Position numbers and translations under genes: made by a program. A stretch of 64,000 nucleotides of DNA from Escarpia spicata (taxonomy: Eukaryota > Annelida > Polychaeta > Sabellida > Siboglinidae). Below the pieces are notes generated by a model. It searched no databases and was not told the DNA's origin. It worked only from the letters and a program-made list of their open reading frames with translations. How positions within the stretch are numbered: position 1 is the first letter of the stretch; each line of letters starts with the position of its first letter. Where the stretch lies: NCBI GenBank assembly GCA_963995525.1, contig OZ023213.1, forward strand, positions 39,220,489 through 39,284,488, read 5' to 3'. This document shows positions 47,561 through 60,774 of this stretch, piece by piece.

Positions 47561-49417
47561 TGCTCATCGTGGAAAGTTTCACGAATATTGCAAGACCGAA
47601 ATTCCTCGACACATTTATGATGAAACGTATTAATTTTGTTTCTATAAAAATTTGTGATTTGTATTTCATTAACGGTGTGACGTTACCCACGATTAGACGT
47701 GTTTTTATAATTGTATATAAGCTGACTACACGAGAATCGTCAGAATCATACTAATGTAATTTTCATCAAGTTTGTTTTATTATTTCAATCGCGTGCCTTA
47801 TTATTATATATTATGACGTACACTTCCCATAGTTGACTGTACGTCCCATGCGTATTGGTTAACGGTATGTTACGCTGAAACCAGGCCTTTGAAATATATA
47901 TGGTTTTTCTTCAAAGCTTAGGTTGTTATTCTTACGGTAAAAAATTTCGCGTCTAAAAACATGCATGGCACCTGATATGTCATATTTGCAATACCGTTGC
48001 CTGGAGACTTTCTAATTTCTCACCTAAATGTAAAAACGGACTGAACATAACTTTTTTGAAATGTCAACCAATCAATTCATTCCTCAACCATTCAATCCAC
48101 TACTGCCCATTGTCCCAAACTGGCACTGACCCAAGAAAAACCACCACGAAAAACACGGAGTACGCGCTAACGCAGCCACACCTGTCATCGTTTCAACTCA
48201 GACAAAAGGAGAGTTTATTTCTTTTGTTTCGTTCCAGGATTACAGGAGCAGTATCTTATTCAAGTAAAGTATTTTTACGCTACCTTGTATATTACACATT
48301 TACCACTAGAAAATAAACTTGATTTCACACTTTCGGCTTTAATTTCGCTGTAGAGACAATTAGTCCAGTAGAAATTGACCAAATGTTAACCAAACCCACA
48401 CATTTTAGTTAAAAAGACAGTTTTTGTTTTAAGATGTCCAGTAAGGAAAAATCCAGCCAAAATCAAACATGGGGAACCTCAATTTTGTCAAAGGAAAACA
48501 CGTAAACTGTTAATTGAATATGTTCGTTTTTTGTAAGATTTTATTTGTGTTGGTTTTCCATATATATATATATATGCCAGTCCATTCAATATATGTGTTA
48601 TGGAAAGCCAAACAAGACATTTGTTTGCAATTTTGTTGCCCATGGCGTAACGATATACATATTGGTTGATTTATTTGTGAGATATAGGTGTCGAAACAGG
48701 GAGAGCCTGGGGACTGGAACACGCACTATTTTTTGTTGGAAGCTGGAGGTAGCATTAGCTCCCGAATATTTAGGGAAGGTGTGGATTGTGTGGTGTATCT
48801 TTAGTGAAGGGTTGGATATAGGATTTGCCTTCTAATATTTAATGAAGCGTGCAAATTGATGTTTTTAGAGAGCCTGGGGTGTTTTTTGTTTGCTGGCTCC
48901 AGGTTTTTTTATTGGCGAGCCTGAAGGGGGATTGCAAATGGAAGTTTTCACAGAGCCACTGGGAAATGCCGCTCAGGCCATCAAGGATGCCATTGGCATA
49001 CTAGATTAGCCAGTCGATATCTACCCGTCACCTGAACATGTCAGCATTAACAAACTTGAGTCGTAGATACATCTACTTCTTCATGACAAGAGATGCGGCT
49101 ATATAGTAGAAGAAGATGCGCAGACTACAGTTAATGTTAATATGAGAATAGTTTCACACTTGTCAAATATTATCGTTATTGGGCTTCAGTGCTATATATG
49201 AACAAGTAAAGGCATTTGAGAAGTCAATTGTTTTGTAATTGGTAACACAACCTACCAAAAGAAGATCCACGTACCGATGTCATCAAGTGCGAGAAAGTTA
49301 GCACTGATGACATTACTCGTGCAGGAGATTACGACAACAGCAAACACCCATGCAAGCAGCCTAGTCAGAACAACATAGCAGAGGCCCGACTTTTGGCAGT
49401 CAAACCCGTATAACCAG
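47561..49417. other. Spacer, nothing recognised
   Basis: Ordinary AT-rich sequence. Short frames (48056-48316, 48545-48835) show no motifs, and GAGAGCCTGGGG occurs twice (near 48701 and 48868). Confidence 0.4.
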
Positions 49418-49862
49418 AGGCGGATCCAGAGAGGGTAGTCTGGGGGCGGGGGCAATAACCTCCAGTTGTATCCATTGAGGCTTACCATAAACATCCACTG
49501 GTAGCTGAGCCATATTCACATTTGGTATTCCGTGGTACGGGCCCGATTCAGGGCGATTTCGCTGTCGCGCTGTCGGATCATAACTTCAGAAGGGAGATGG
49601 ACGTGCCATCGAATATGTTTTCGCCGGCGTCACCATAACTTCATGTCTTCAGCTCGACTGTTGACATCGGAAGACAGAGGGATGGGGGAGTCCTGTTGAA
49701 TTTTCTTTTTGCTGTCGTAACTTCAGCTTCTTCTCACCTAAACGGGGGCGCATTCCAAAGACATAGGGGCACATCACAAAGGCATATTCAAAAAGGTCTA
49801 GGGGCACGCCAAATTCCATAGGTCTAGGGGACATCTGTACCCAGGCCCCTCCCGGATCCGCG
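49418..49862. mobile_element. Possible hAT-type MITE of about 445 bp
   Basis: The left end CAGAGGCGGATCCAGAGAGG and the inverted right end (CGGATCCGGGAGGGGCC read on the minus strand) share the GGCGGATCC-type terminus of many hAT elements. Flanks CGTATAAC and CGTATGAT agree at six of eight positions, as an aged 8-bp target duplication would. There is no transposase. Confidence 0.4.
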
Positions 49863-50134
49863 TATGATAATTACTAGTTATAATAATAAATACCTTATTG
49901 ACAAAATACAAATTGGTCCATATCTGCGGCCGGACATGTTATCTTAAAAACTACGGACATCTCACTAATAAACCAACCAGGATATTCATTCTATCGTTGA
50001 AAAAGTCGAGGTTCCCCAGCGTTAATTTTGGTTGGGTTTCTTCCGTAAGTTCAAGAAACCCTACTGTTCAGCTTAAAGAAAAATGGGCTTTTTAACCAAA
50101 ATGTCCGTGTCGTCGTCAATTCCTACTGGACTAA

Positions 50135-50668
50135 ATGCGCGTCGTTATCATACTTCTTAGCGTGTGTCGCGTTGCCGGCTTTGGCAGATGACAATGCAGT
50201 TCAACTGGAGAAGACGGTATGTTAAACAACCTGCAGAAACATACGTATTTCATATGAACATGTAATTGTGATAAGAATGCACAATGAAAACATTATGAAT
50301 CGGTCGACTATCACCTATGCTGTGGCCATTTTGAAATACTACGTGGCAAAGAGAAACAATTAACCTAACTGGCGTTACACGGTAATAACATATATGCCTT
50401 AGGTACTTAAGAATCCATTACTATTTACAATAATTATGTGATCAATACATTACTCTACTATCACTTTGTAAGTCCATTTACGTGCTCATTGTTAACAAAG
50501 GCTAGGCCAGTTAGTTTATTTAGCTTACACATATTGTTTACATATATTAGAGCGATCATGTTTGACCAAGATTTGTCCATTGAGATAACGCTGTAGTCTA
50601 TGTTTTGTTAGGATGACGAGACTTCGCTAGATCTCCACGAGCGAAGTCAACGACGATGTGTCTGCTAA
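50135..50668 (+). pseudogene. Inverted, frameshifted relative of the cysteine-rich peptide gene (exons 1-2)
   Basis: Opposite strand to genes 1 and 2. 50135-50216 aligns with their first coding exon (ATGCGCGTC start, GCAGATGACAATGCAGTTCA matching the A-D-D-x-A-x-Q junction, donor GTATGT), but two bases are lost in the signal peptide (82 instead of 84), so the ATG frame stops early. 50612-50668 follows an intron ending CTATGTTTTGTTAG, nearly identical to the end of intron 1 in gene 1. It opens GATGACGAG and stops at 50666-50668, much earlier than expected, after an RRCVC ending. The pattern suggests a dead or re-shaped third copy. Later exons were not found. Confidence 0.6.
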
Positions 50669-50882
50669 AGAAATTTGTACTTAATTTGTGTTTTAGAAAA
50701 ATCAAATCCCAATGATTTGATTTACATATATACATATATAATATACATTACCCCGCTATATTGCACAGCATCTTGCTATTGTTAGTCGTCAATGTTGACA
50801 TATTTCGGACATTCACTGCTACAGTTTACTTTTTGAACGTTCCCTGAAAATTTGGCAGGTTCGCAATCACACACACGGCATA

Positions 50883-50962
50883 CGAGCACCAGCACACGCG
50901 CACACACGCACACACGCACACACACGCACACACACACGCACACACACGCACACACACGCACA
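50883..50962. repeat. (CACACACGCA)n microsatellite
   Basis: CA repeat punctuated by CGCA, immediately left of the duplicated foldback at 50983. Confidence 0.9.
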
Positions 50963-50982
50963 TTTATACATATATATGCCGG

Positions 50983-52765
50983 TTCATCTCACAAATAAAA
51001 AGTCTTCTCAACTGATTTAAGGGAAATTGTTTTCAAATATACAACAATTGATTAAAACGAACTGGCTGATCGTGTCAACAGATTCAGGGATCATCTCAAA
51101 ACATTAAAGGGTTATCTCATAAATACTATTGCATTCTCTAAATACATGATATTGTTGTTTCACAAAAACTGTAAACATTCATTAAAAACAACTAACTTAC
51201 TGTCACAATAAATTTGAAAAAACCACCATTGCATTAAATGGTCTTCTCATAAAAAACAGGGGCCTTCTCAAAAAGCTTAAGGGATCATTGCCAAAATTTA
51301 CGTATTGTTAAAATAATTGCTTGATTATCGCAAAACATTAAGGGATCATCTTAAAAAATACGTAGTCATCTCTCAATAAATGGATTATCACAAACAACTT
51401 AAGGGATATATCAAAATGTAATGTTGAAGTGTGCTACTATAAAATTAATATAAACGTAACGGTAATCTCGAAATAAATATAATAGTAATAATAATACTAA
51501 TAGCAACCAACTGAAAAAAATTACAGGGGTAATCTACAAAAGCCAAACTTCATTGTTATCTGAATCAACTAAATTGGTCATATTAATGAATAACGGAAAC
51601 CTAATGTATACTAAAATGCCTGATGGTAAGAGATTATGTCAAACAATTTAAACAAAAAAAGTTGAGATAGTTTTGGAAAGTTCATTTTTATAACAAACCA
51701 GAAGATCATCTAAACACGTGAAGGGATCATTTCAGTAGTTTTTTCGAAGAAAACGTTAATTAACTGGTCATCTAATTAAACAGATGGGTCTTCTAAAAAA
51801 AGTGCCGTTACAAAATACGCAAGTAGCGATTAACAAATTAAGGAGCTGGTCGTCTCAACAAATTAAGGGCTGATCTAAAAATGTAGGGGACTTCTCAACA
51901 CAATTTAATTATTATATTAAGCTACGAAATGAGCTAGCTGGTCGTCTCAATATATTAGGGAATCTTTGAGTGAAATAAACAGGTAAGGCGTCATTTACAA
52001 AAAAACAAGGATTATTGAAACAATTATCTGACTGGCTGATTGTGTCCTAAAAATAAGTTGTCACGTCATAAAAAGAAGCGGTCAGTATGTGCAATTAAGG
52101 GAAACAGAATCATGTCCAAATTCATCGCACAATATAAATAAAAAGAGTCCTCAAAATAAATTAGCTTATTGCAAATGTAGGGGTTATCTGTATAGATTAA
52201 GCGGATTTTATTATTAAATTATGGAATATTTATTATGCTGAGATAATGTTTAATTTATCGAGACGATCAGCTTATTCATTTTATTGAACATTTTTTTTTT
52301 TTATATGACTTTTTGAGAAAACCCCTTAATTCACATACTACCATTATTGTTTTGATAAGATCCCTTAATGTGTTGAGATGATCAGCCGATTATTTTTAAT
52401 TAACTCGTCTATTTTGGAAATGATCCATTAACTTTTTTGAGAAGACCCCTTAAGGTTTTGATATGATCATTTAATGTTTTGAGACTATCAGCTCGTTATA
52501 GTGTTATTACCGTCTAACATATGTTGTAACAATACTTTATTAGAAGAACCATTCGTTGTTTTGAGATGTCCCCCTAATTTAACTAACTTTTTTTGAAGAC
52601 CACTTGATTCTTATGAGATTCCCATATCATGTGTTGAGATGAGCAGTTAGCATAATAAAATGATGTCTTAATGACTCCTTTTAAAATTAATCTTTACCAT
52701 TTGTTTTTGATATAATCCCTTAATATTAGGCATAATATAAAATACATTAGGTGCTCCTTATTCGT
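50983..52765. repeat. Foldback of ATCATCTC repeats (copy 2)
   Basis: Collinear with 31992-33429. The left arm has AAGGGATCATCTTAAAA-type motifs; the right arm, from about 52235, has TTTTGAGATGATC-type motifs. 51290-51375 pairs with about 52365-52440. It has many small indels relative to copy 1 and lacks that copy's outer 31440-31990 part. Confidence 0.75.
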
Positions 52766-53825
52766 ATATATATTCACCACCCGATTTTTAACTTACTAAA
52801 AAGGTGCTCCCAAAACGGGCTTCCTGCACATCCATTTGTATTATTTAGCCATCATCACACATTTCGCAAACACATTGTACATATTAGGGCCCTGGCCAGC
52901 CATGGTGTGCACACGGCGCATATTAGTCACATTCTATCCATTCTTCCCCGTCCTTACTGTCCAAAAACAGTTGGTGCATTGTTGTTTCTGCACCCACTTG
53001 TCTCGCTTGTTTTCGAAGTTATGATACATCGCAGTAGCATGGCGAGCGATCGCTTCCTCCCCCTGTAGTTCCACTCATGTTGGTAGAGGCTCCTTCCGCG
53101 TTGTAGGATTTTTTGTAACATTTTGTTCTCAATCGAAGTTGACCTTTGTATTGCCTGAGCGTGGTGATGCATGTCTTTTCTCAGTTACTTGACTTTCACC
53201 TGTTGATTGATCTCCTGGCAGTATATGTGATAACACTCACTACGGGGTTTATTATCATGGCTCGGTGACAAATTCAACTTGATAACATACTTATATATTA
53301 CCCTACTTGATAGTATAATAATATAATATGTATCCATACAGTTCATATTGACATTATATATTTGTATATAGGTGTGTGTATTGTATTAACCGCATATCGA
53401 CGATAGCGAACCCATGTTATCATAGCGGACACGGGGGCCCGTTTTGTGCGCACATCACAGCCTCAGGTTGATAAGCAATTTGAATACAAACTCTCAATGT
53501 TTTTAAAATCTAAGATATCTATATATATATATATCATGGCATTTACTTTTGACTGATGCATAAAACGGAAATATGATATTTTGAAAATAGTGCTAACATT
53601 TTCCAAAAATGTGAAAAACATTCTCTTGGAGCTCACCTCTTTGAATGTGCATTTCGCACTTCCAACCAATGTTCACTAGGGCCTATTTATGAGTTACATA
53701 GCAGTGCCACCACACATTTAGCTCTATATAGTACAATAACGCCAAACGGCCGGGAGCCCGTTTTGGGTTGGTGGCCCGTTTTGCACGCCGTTCTCCTAAT
53801 ATGACTAATACGTTTGACACTTTGA
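52766..53825. other. Copy-2-specific spacer
   Basis: Not shared with copy 1 (which has 33430-34350 instead). The open frame 52751-53068 has no recognisable motif. AT microsatellite at 53516-53534. Confidence 0.4.
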
Positions 53826-54046
53826 TGGAATGCGGTTTATTATTGACAAATACAAGAGTACAACGATGCAACGCTGTTTTCTGTGCTACTGGTCACGCTA
53901 CAGAGCGCAGAACCCCAAGCGAATTGAAACAAAACATTGGCTGCAAAACTCCTGCTCCAGTGACTTCAACGGTACTTGACGTGTATGCCAGTCACGTCGC
54001 AGTCCGTTGGTTTCCGGGCGGTCCTGCACATGTTTTGGTGGCCTCA

Positions 54047-57000
54047 TTAATGCTTATGCCTGCATTTCGCACGGCCCCACCAGGTGCATTTGCAACGGCA
54101 ACTGCCCTGGCAACTGCAACTGCCTCGTCTGCAGTTAATGCTACAGCCATCTGCAAAAAGGAATTGCACAGAAATATCGATTCGGTTAACAAAGTGCCTG
54201 AGCTGTTCTATTAATATTAGCATAATACTTACTAACGCACTATAAATACTATATTTGCCGTTGCGTAGATTACATTTGCTATACTAACTAGCATACATAC
54301 ATACTTGATATAGTATGTGGCTGACTTTTTTTACATAATGCTTGCATTGCACAATAAGAAATTTTAATCAAATATCGTTAAATATTTAAAAACTACACTA
54401 ATGACCGGGAGGCACTTTTCGCCCCCTCCCCACCCCCAACCAGACCAGACTCCTTCCGACTGCAATGTACCCACTTCACCGACCTACACCGGATACACTT
54501 ACTGGAAGCCAACGTAACGCCATAATCACGTAAACGTGAACACTTTCGAATACGTCAGACCGCCATCAAGTAGCCCCGACTACATTCAACGTGCGTAGTA
54601 GAAATTTTTCAAGTTTACTTGATTACTTGATTATCCCCCCCCCCCCCCCCCCCCCCCCGGCTTCCAGTATAGCGCAGTCGAAGTCGGTCCGTGTAGTGCA
54701 TTCATAGACTGTGGTCGGGTGGAGTCTGGCTTGGTCTGGTCTGGTCTGGTCTACCGAAAAGAGCTACACTCATTATTAAGTCGTCTAGTTAAATTCTGGT
54801 CTACCCAATCGATAGGGTATGCTTAAATTAGCTCCTGGAACACGGAAGTAAAATCCGGCGATCTGAATCAACCTATGTTATACTATAAGGTATAATGCTT
54901 GCCCACAGTAAATAATTATAAATGTAATAAATCTTTGTACGACTTACGTCCTCCCGTAGACCTCCTATGTTCTTCTGTGGTGTAATCGTGATCAAAAAAA
55001 AAAAAAAAAAAACTAAGTTTAGTTTGATGTAAAGTCAAATTTATACCGTCAATAATTATAGTATGATAGCATGTATACTAGTAAGGTGTGTCACCATACA
55101 TTAATAGTAATAATAATAGCATTGATAATAATAATACTAGTACAGGTCCCAATCTCCATCGCACCAAAACCATAACCACTTGCATATAATTAAATTATAA
55201 TAACTACACATTGGCAAAGTGTCATACACAAAGCTATATTGTTCGCCCAATATAATTTTGTTCAGCAATTTGTCACTCACAAACACTCACACACACACGA
55301 GAAAAAAACAGTTATAGTAATACATTAAACATCTTGATGGAATGTGTTTTATTATCATAAATGTGTTCAACATTACAAAATTGTCTTCTCTGACGTAGGC
55401 CGCGCTTTAGGGCGCAGCGCCCTCGGGTGAGCGTAATATTAACAATGGTTGCAATGTTTGTTTTCCATATATATATTATATTTTAATGGTTCGATGTCAT
55501 AAGGTAAACTGTGTAATGCATGCACATTGTTATTAAGCAACATTTAATAGTGTACTTTTAGTGGAAAGTGTAGTTAGACTTACCTCTGGGTATCCTCCGC
55601 AGAATCGAAAGTTGGTCATTCTCTCTCTTGTAGCGATCTTATAAGAAAATAGAAACGAAATATAATTTTTGTCAAAGTAGACTAAATATAAAACAGATGT
55701 GTGCATTTTGAAGATGTTATTCGGCGTGAGGCTGGGATATAATGAGATACAATTTCCGTTCTTTAAAATCCATTGTCAACGAACACGACTTCGGATCAAA
55801 GCACAATTCTAGCTAGATATATGAAATATTAACATTTGAATTGTGTAGTTAATACTCATCATCAAAACACTTACCACTTTTACTTTACGCTTTTTTTTAA
55901 TGGCTATGTTGGGTGGATTTTTGGCATGAATTAATTAGTTAATTCTAGCAACTAGTCAGGCAATCATATATGACCACGACACGCTTCATTTGGTGTGCCA
56001 ATAGACATGTATTATTCACCTCATTTTGGTGAAAGCCAATAGGTCAACGAACAGGTGGACAGTTTTAAGTAATAACATGGGCAGTCTTGGAATAAATAGG
56101 CCAACACATTGCGTTTGAGGGATCAAAATGTCGTGGTTATCAAGTGACAAATGCAACAACCTATCGGCTCGTTGGGATATGTTCTCACTTATCATGGGTT
56201 GGCTCCACCCACAGCGGCCACAACAAGCTAATCAGAAACTTGATGTTAGAGGGGACTTCACAGTCGTTACTTGGCTGCAAGGAGACCGTGCAGTTGTCGG
56301 TTGAAGCGAGCGTGTTGGTGTAAGCAGACGGTCTGTACACCATATAACTGTTGATTAACGAGAGTCACAATGCAACTAGGTCTTCTTCTTGTAGATGCCT
56401 TATTCACATGATCTGTTCCAGGCCAAATATCTATGGAATGAGCTTGAGAGGGGCATGTGTCGAGGGGTTCAGAGACCAACTAACAGGAAGTCGCTCATAC
56501 AACGATTGAGCATTGCATAGCGGCTAGTGCAAAGCATGCACCACACAAGATATTGAAGTACATACGGCTGGCGTGCGCAGTAGTCGCTGGTCTTACTACT
56601 GTTATAATGCCAAATTTGTTTAGATATAACGTTATTCCTTGAATAGCAACACCATTATTATTAATATATGTGTGACACAAAGCTGTTTTATAATGTATAT
56701 CAAATAATTGTGATTTCATTGATCTAAAGTAAAATAAAATATATGTCTTCAAAAACATACCGGATATATCGTCGCCGACTTCAGTCAGACTTTCAGAAGA
56801 ATCAACATCCTAATAAAACATAGAAGGCAAAATTATCTCAGTAGAACACTGGCAGAATATCGCTCTAATACGTCTTTGTAATAATGTGTTGCTTGAATAA
56901 AGTAATTGTTGACAACAACCATATCAAATGGACTTTCAAATTATTTCAATATGACATATACTACATATAAAGACTAATGTACTATTAAATAACTGAAGAA

Positions 57001-57194
57001 GGTAACTGTATTTGCTAAACACAATTATATTAGTTATTTATCGTTGCACGTTCGCAGGCGAAGACAATTTGATATCAAATAAGTGAGATTGTATAGACAG
57101 CTTATATTACAGTGTTTTCCAACTGACCCGCAGTGTCATCAGCCAATGCCGTCAGCGCGACACACGCAAACAGAAGGATGATGACGGCGCGCAT
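54047..57194 (-). CDS. Secreted eight-cysteine cationic peptide precursor, gene 2
   Basis: Same five-coding-exon layout and phases as gene 1: 57111-57194, 56761-56809, 55584-55637, 54948-54974 and 54047-54150, 105 residues. Non-coding exon donor at 57304/57305. Compared with gene 1, replacements are confined to the signal peptide and propeptide (positions 5, 12, 13, 15, 23 and 33). Exon 3 has one silent change. Exons 4 and 5 are identical, including all eight cysteines, W-W and the basic tail. R-Y-K-R at 46-49 is kept. All splice sites are intact, so both genes look expressed. Function is unknown: a secreted antimicrobial or toxin-like peptide is inferred from layout only. Confidence 0.75.
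54635..54658. repeat. 24-base C tract
   Basis: Counterpart of 36041-36067, in the last intron of gene 2. Confidence 0.95.
56250..56530 (+). pseudogene. Tc1/mariner-like transposase relic in intron 2 of gene 2
   Basis: The 3' part (56415-56530) repeats the QAKYLWNELERGMCRGVQRP and RLVQSMHH text of the copy at 37655. About 200 bases more are kept here upstream, with a VGVSRRSV-like patch that could be the helix-turn-helix end of the same transposase. Gene 1 therefore seems to have lost that piece. Confidence 0.4.
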
Positions 57195-57362
57195 TGTCTC
57201 TAAAAGAAAGTTAAATACAATTATTTCTCAAGAGAAGAGTGACTTTAAGTAAATTGTTCAAGTTTTAAATGTGCAATGTATAAACTAGCCACGAGTACTC
57301 TTACCTGAATCACACGTCAAGAGCTGCTGCAATAGTCGAATGAATTGCGAGAAAGGAGTTGG

Positions 57363-57370
57363 CTTTTTAA
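57363..57370 (-). promoter_or_regulatory. TATA-like box of peptide gene 2
   Basis: TTAAAAAG on the minus strand, same position as in gene 1 relative to the non-coding exon. The flanking GTTAGTTAAAA and GGCTGTAGTTAG are shared by both promoters. Confidence 0.4.
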
Positions 57371-58145
57371 CTAACTACAGCCAATGTCACGTGTTGCGTA
57401 CTGCATGTTTTTTCTTGGTGTTAGTTATTCCACCAGTGCCAAAACACCGTTTGACATTTCTACGCAAGTTCAGAAAAGCCACGCGCAATTAGTTTTTACC
57501 TTAAAAAAACAGTTTAGAAAGACTCCAGGCAGTGGTAGTGCAAATGTTTTATAAGAATTATATCCCTGGTGCCTGACGTAAACAGGTTTGGCAAATTCAC
57601 GTTTTACACGCGATGTTTTTTTGAGTAAGAGTACTGCTGCCAGAAGACTGCAACTTAAACATTGAAGAAAATTACGATAGTGTCACATGTCTGGATTCGG
57701 TATAACATGATTATACCGCATAGGACGTCAATAAATATTGACGTAACTGACGTAACCAGCAACAGGCAGCTGGTTTACGCGTCCTGAATTTTCTAACGTT
57801 ACTAACATAAAAACTAATACATGTGTCTGCTTACGCCCAGTGACACATTTATACATGGACTAATTACATGTACCATGATATAAATAAAACATTAAATGCC
57901 GTGGCTGGAACTCCACGAATTGTTGCAGTTATTTTCCAGAAGCAGCAGAGCTCACGGGGCTGACGCGGTGAAATGCTTACGTGACCAGCGACAGATAGAC
58001 CTGGTGCATGTTAAGCGCTGAGGATTTTCAAACGTCAATAACTTGAAAACTATTCAAAATGTCTGCATACATCCAGCGACATATTTATAGATGACATAAT
58101 TATATTTACGATGATAACTAAAAACATTAATTTCCGCAGCTGGAA

Positions 58146-58436
58146 CTCCACCAACTGCCCCTCAAGTTATCCACTCCACCAACTGCCCCCCAAGTTCTCC
58201 ACTCCACCAACTGCCCCCCGAGTTCTCCACTCCACCAACTTCCCCCAAGTTCTCCACTCCACCAACTGCCCCCCAAGTTCTCCACTCCACCAACTTCCCC
58301 CCAAGTTCTCCACTCCACCAACTGCCCCTCAAGTTCTCCACTCCACCAACTGCCCCCCAAGTTCTCCACTCCACCAACTTCCCCCCAAGTTCTCCACTCC
58401 CCCCACTGCCCCCCAAGTTCTCCACTCCTCCATTCG
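58146..58436. repeat. 28-bp VNTR, about ten units
   Basis: The unit is close to CCACCAACTGCCCCCCAAGT followed by TCTCCACT. The duplicated site in copy 1 (40919-40950) has a single unit. The open frames across it (Leu-Pro or Gly-Gly rich) are repeat artefacts. Confidence 0.9.
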
Positions 58437-58618
58437 AATTTCAAAAATGTCTCAATATTCGAACCATACCCGGTAGGTCACATGAAAATTGTCAGCCCGA
58501 TACATGCAAAATTGACGGAGACGTGGGTGCACATGTAAAACATAGAACGAACTGTTTTATAATATAGACAGTAGGCTGGTATGAGTGATAAAAATACATT
58601 TGGAACCAATTCATTATA

Positions 58619-59923
58619 CTACTAATAATAAGATAACTTTTATTGCGCCTAAATCCTTGGAAACCAAGCTCAGAAGCGCATCAAAACTAAAGGATTGGTC
58701 AATCTCAAAATCCATAAGTAGTTTTTCAGTTGTCAACAGATCGGTCAAGGCGCTGGGGAGCTACGGTGGATAAGCAAGGTTGTAAAGATACATGTTTAAA
58801 TGACGACGGAATTTTGTAATATTTTCAACTGATCTCACACTAAGAGGGAGCATATTCCAAAGAGTTGGTGCAGCAACAGAAAAAGCCCTAGTTCCAATGT
58901 TAGTGTTGATTCTAGGAACAAAAAGTAGGTCAGAACTAGATGATCGAAGCTGGATAGGTTTTCTTACAGGAGTAAGCAATGAATGCAAATAAGATGGTTG
59001 CTTATTGGACAGTGCCTGGTATGTAATGGTAGAAATCTTAAATAGTATACGATATCGATAGCCAATGCAAATACTTCAAAAGTGGTACAGAGCGAGAAAA
59101 ACGAGGAGATCTTATAACTACTCTTGCTAGACAATTTTGCACACGCTGAAGATTTGTGATATCCTTGCTAGCGATATTATAAAGAAGGGAATTGCAATAG
59201 TCAAATGTCCCGCTAACAAGCGCTGTTGCAATAGTCTTAGCGACAGAAAATGACATATACCGGCGGATACGGCGAATATCACGAATATGATAAAAACAAC
59301 AGCGACTTGTTTGAGATATTTGTTGTCGGAAATTGAAGTTACTATCAAAGATCACTCCTAGATTCCGCACGGAGGTTGCTGGCGTGATATACTGATTCAA
59401 AATACGCGTAGGGAAAAAACCATCCAGTTTACTACGCTGCATTGGAGTACCAATAATGATCAATTCAGTTTTATTTGCATTTAATTTCAACTTGCTGTCA
59501 GTCTTCCAGTGGAAGATATTTTAAAGGCAATCACTAAGTTGGTTAAGGGAGCGATTTGTATTCCGGGTAGCCAACGAAATGTAGATCTGAGTATCATCAG
59601 CATAAATATGATGATCCAAGTTATGTCTTTGTATAACAGAGCTTAGTGGCGTGGTGTAAAGAGTAAAAAGCAAAGGCCCAAGAACAGAACCCTGGGGAAC
59701 ACCAAATAAAGCCGGCAGTGCAGCTGAAAAGCAGTTCGCAATTGTTATAGTTTGGTATCTATCAGTTAGATATGAAGAAAACAAGCTTAGTGCTGTGGCA
59801 GATATGCCGTACCACTTTAATAGGCGTTCAATGAGAATGCTGTGATCAATCGTGTCAAAACCGGCAGAGAGATCTAGTAAGGTAAGTCCAGTCACTTTAC
59901 CATTATTAGTGTTCAAGTTATTG
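58619..59923 (-). mobile_element. Family A retrotransposon, 5' truncated, with target duplication
   Basis: Flanked by TCATTATA at 58611-58618 and 59924-59931. The segmental copy at about 41146-41153 has the same bases once, an empty site. The RT (59997-59038) keeps DLSAGFDTIDHSI, GVPQGSVLGPLLFTL and an intact HHIYADDTQIY. A stop falls soon after NQLSDCL, and the thumb continues in other frames to the (ATT)n-type tail at 58619-58632. Younger than the segmental duplication. Confidence 0.9.
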
Positions 59924-60774
59924 TCATTATAGCCCTCCAAACATCCTCCAACTGTACTCAATTTGAAGAAGGGGGGCATAAACGTTAACGTTTGCATGAA
60001 TTACAGTGTCTAACCACACACAAAATTTTGCTCAGATGCGTGGGAACTATTTAGATAAAGTTCAATTGTTTACACTTTAAATGTTTGATACTCACACAAA
60101 TATGTGCACAACAAATTATGATAAAACAACCTTTGCAGTTGTATTTCTCAGCAGTCTTTGTATATAGACTCAGTCACGCACAAAACTGTTCTTTCCCAAC
60201 ATATCAAACCTACTTATAAGTATGCTATATCATTTTTTTTAATTATTATTTGGTTATGACGAAATCACTGGTCACCAAAAACAGAAGTAATAAAAGGTTG
60301 TACTGTAAAAATATATACAAAATTATTATCACGTTTACACTAAAACATGTCATTTAAAATGCTATGCTATTTACCAATATGAATGATCGCTAAAACAGTC
60401 AAGAAACATAAAAATATTGATGTCATTGCCAATTTTGTAGGTACATTTTCCGTCATAACAATCTTATGATGATGACATTTCAACCAGGTTTATTAACAAG
60501 TGCAGCTACAGGTAATCTGCCATTTCAATATATGTCTTTAACCCACAGGCACCGACTCAGATGGAGTTGAACAAACTGACTTAAAATTCCCAGTAGGACG
60601 TTGGCACAGTATTACGCAATGCACGAAATTAGGACACAACGATAATTATATCCAGTAGCAGATAATACTTTTGTCGACTAGATGGGCGATGTTTGAGCTA
60701 GCCAATCTACTTCATATTCCATTCACTTCCAATATTCTACCTTGTTACCATTCTACCTAGCCTAATTTCACCAG

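Noticed and set aside
50612..50668. Resemblance of the RRCVC ending with a stop to truncated theta-defensin precursors
   Set aside because: Only five residues, in a copy with a broken signal peptide; most simply decay.
58111..58476. 121-residue Pro-rich and 105-residue Gly-rich frames
   Set aside because: Products of the 28-bp VNTR.
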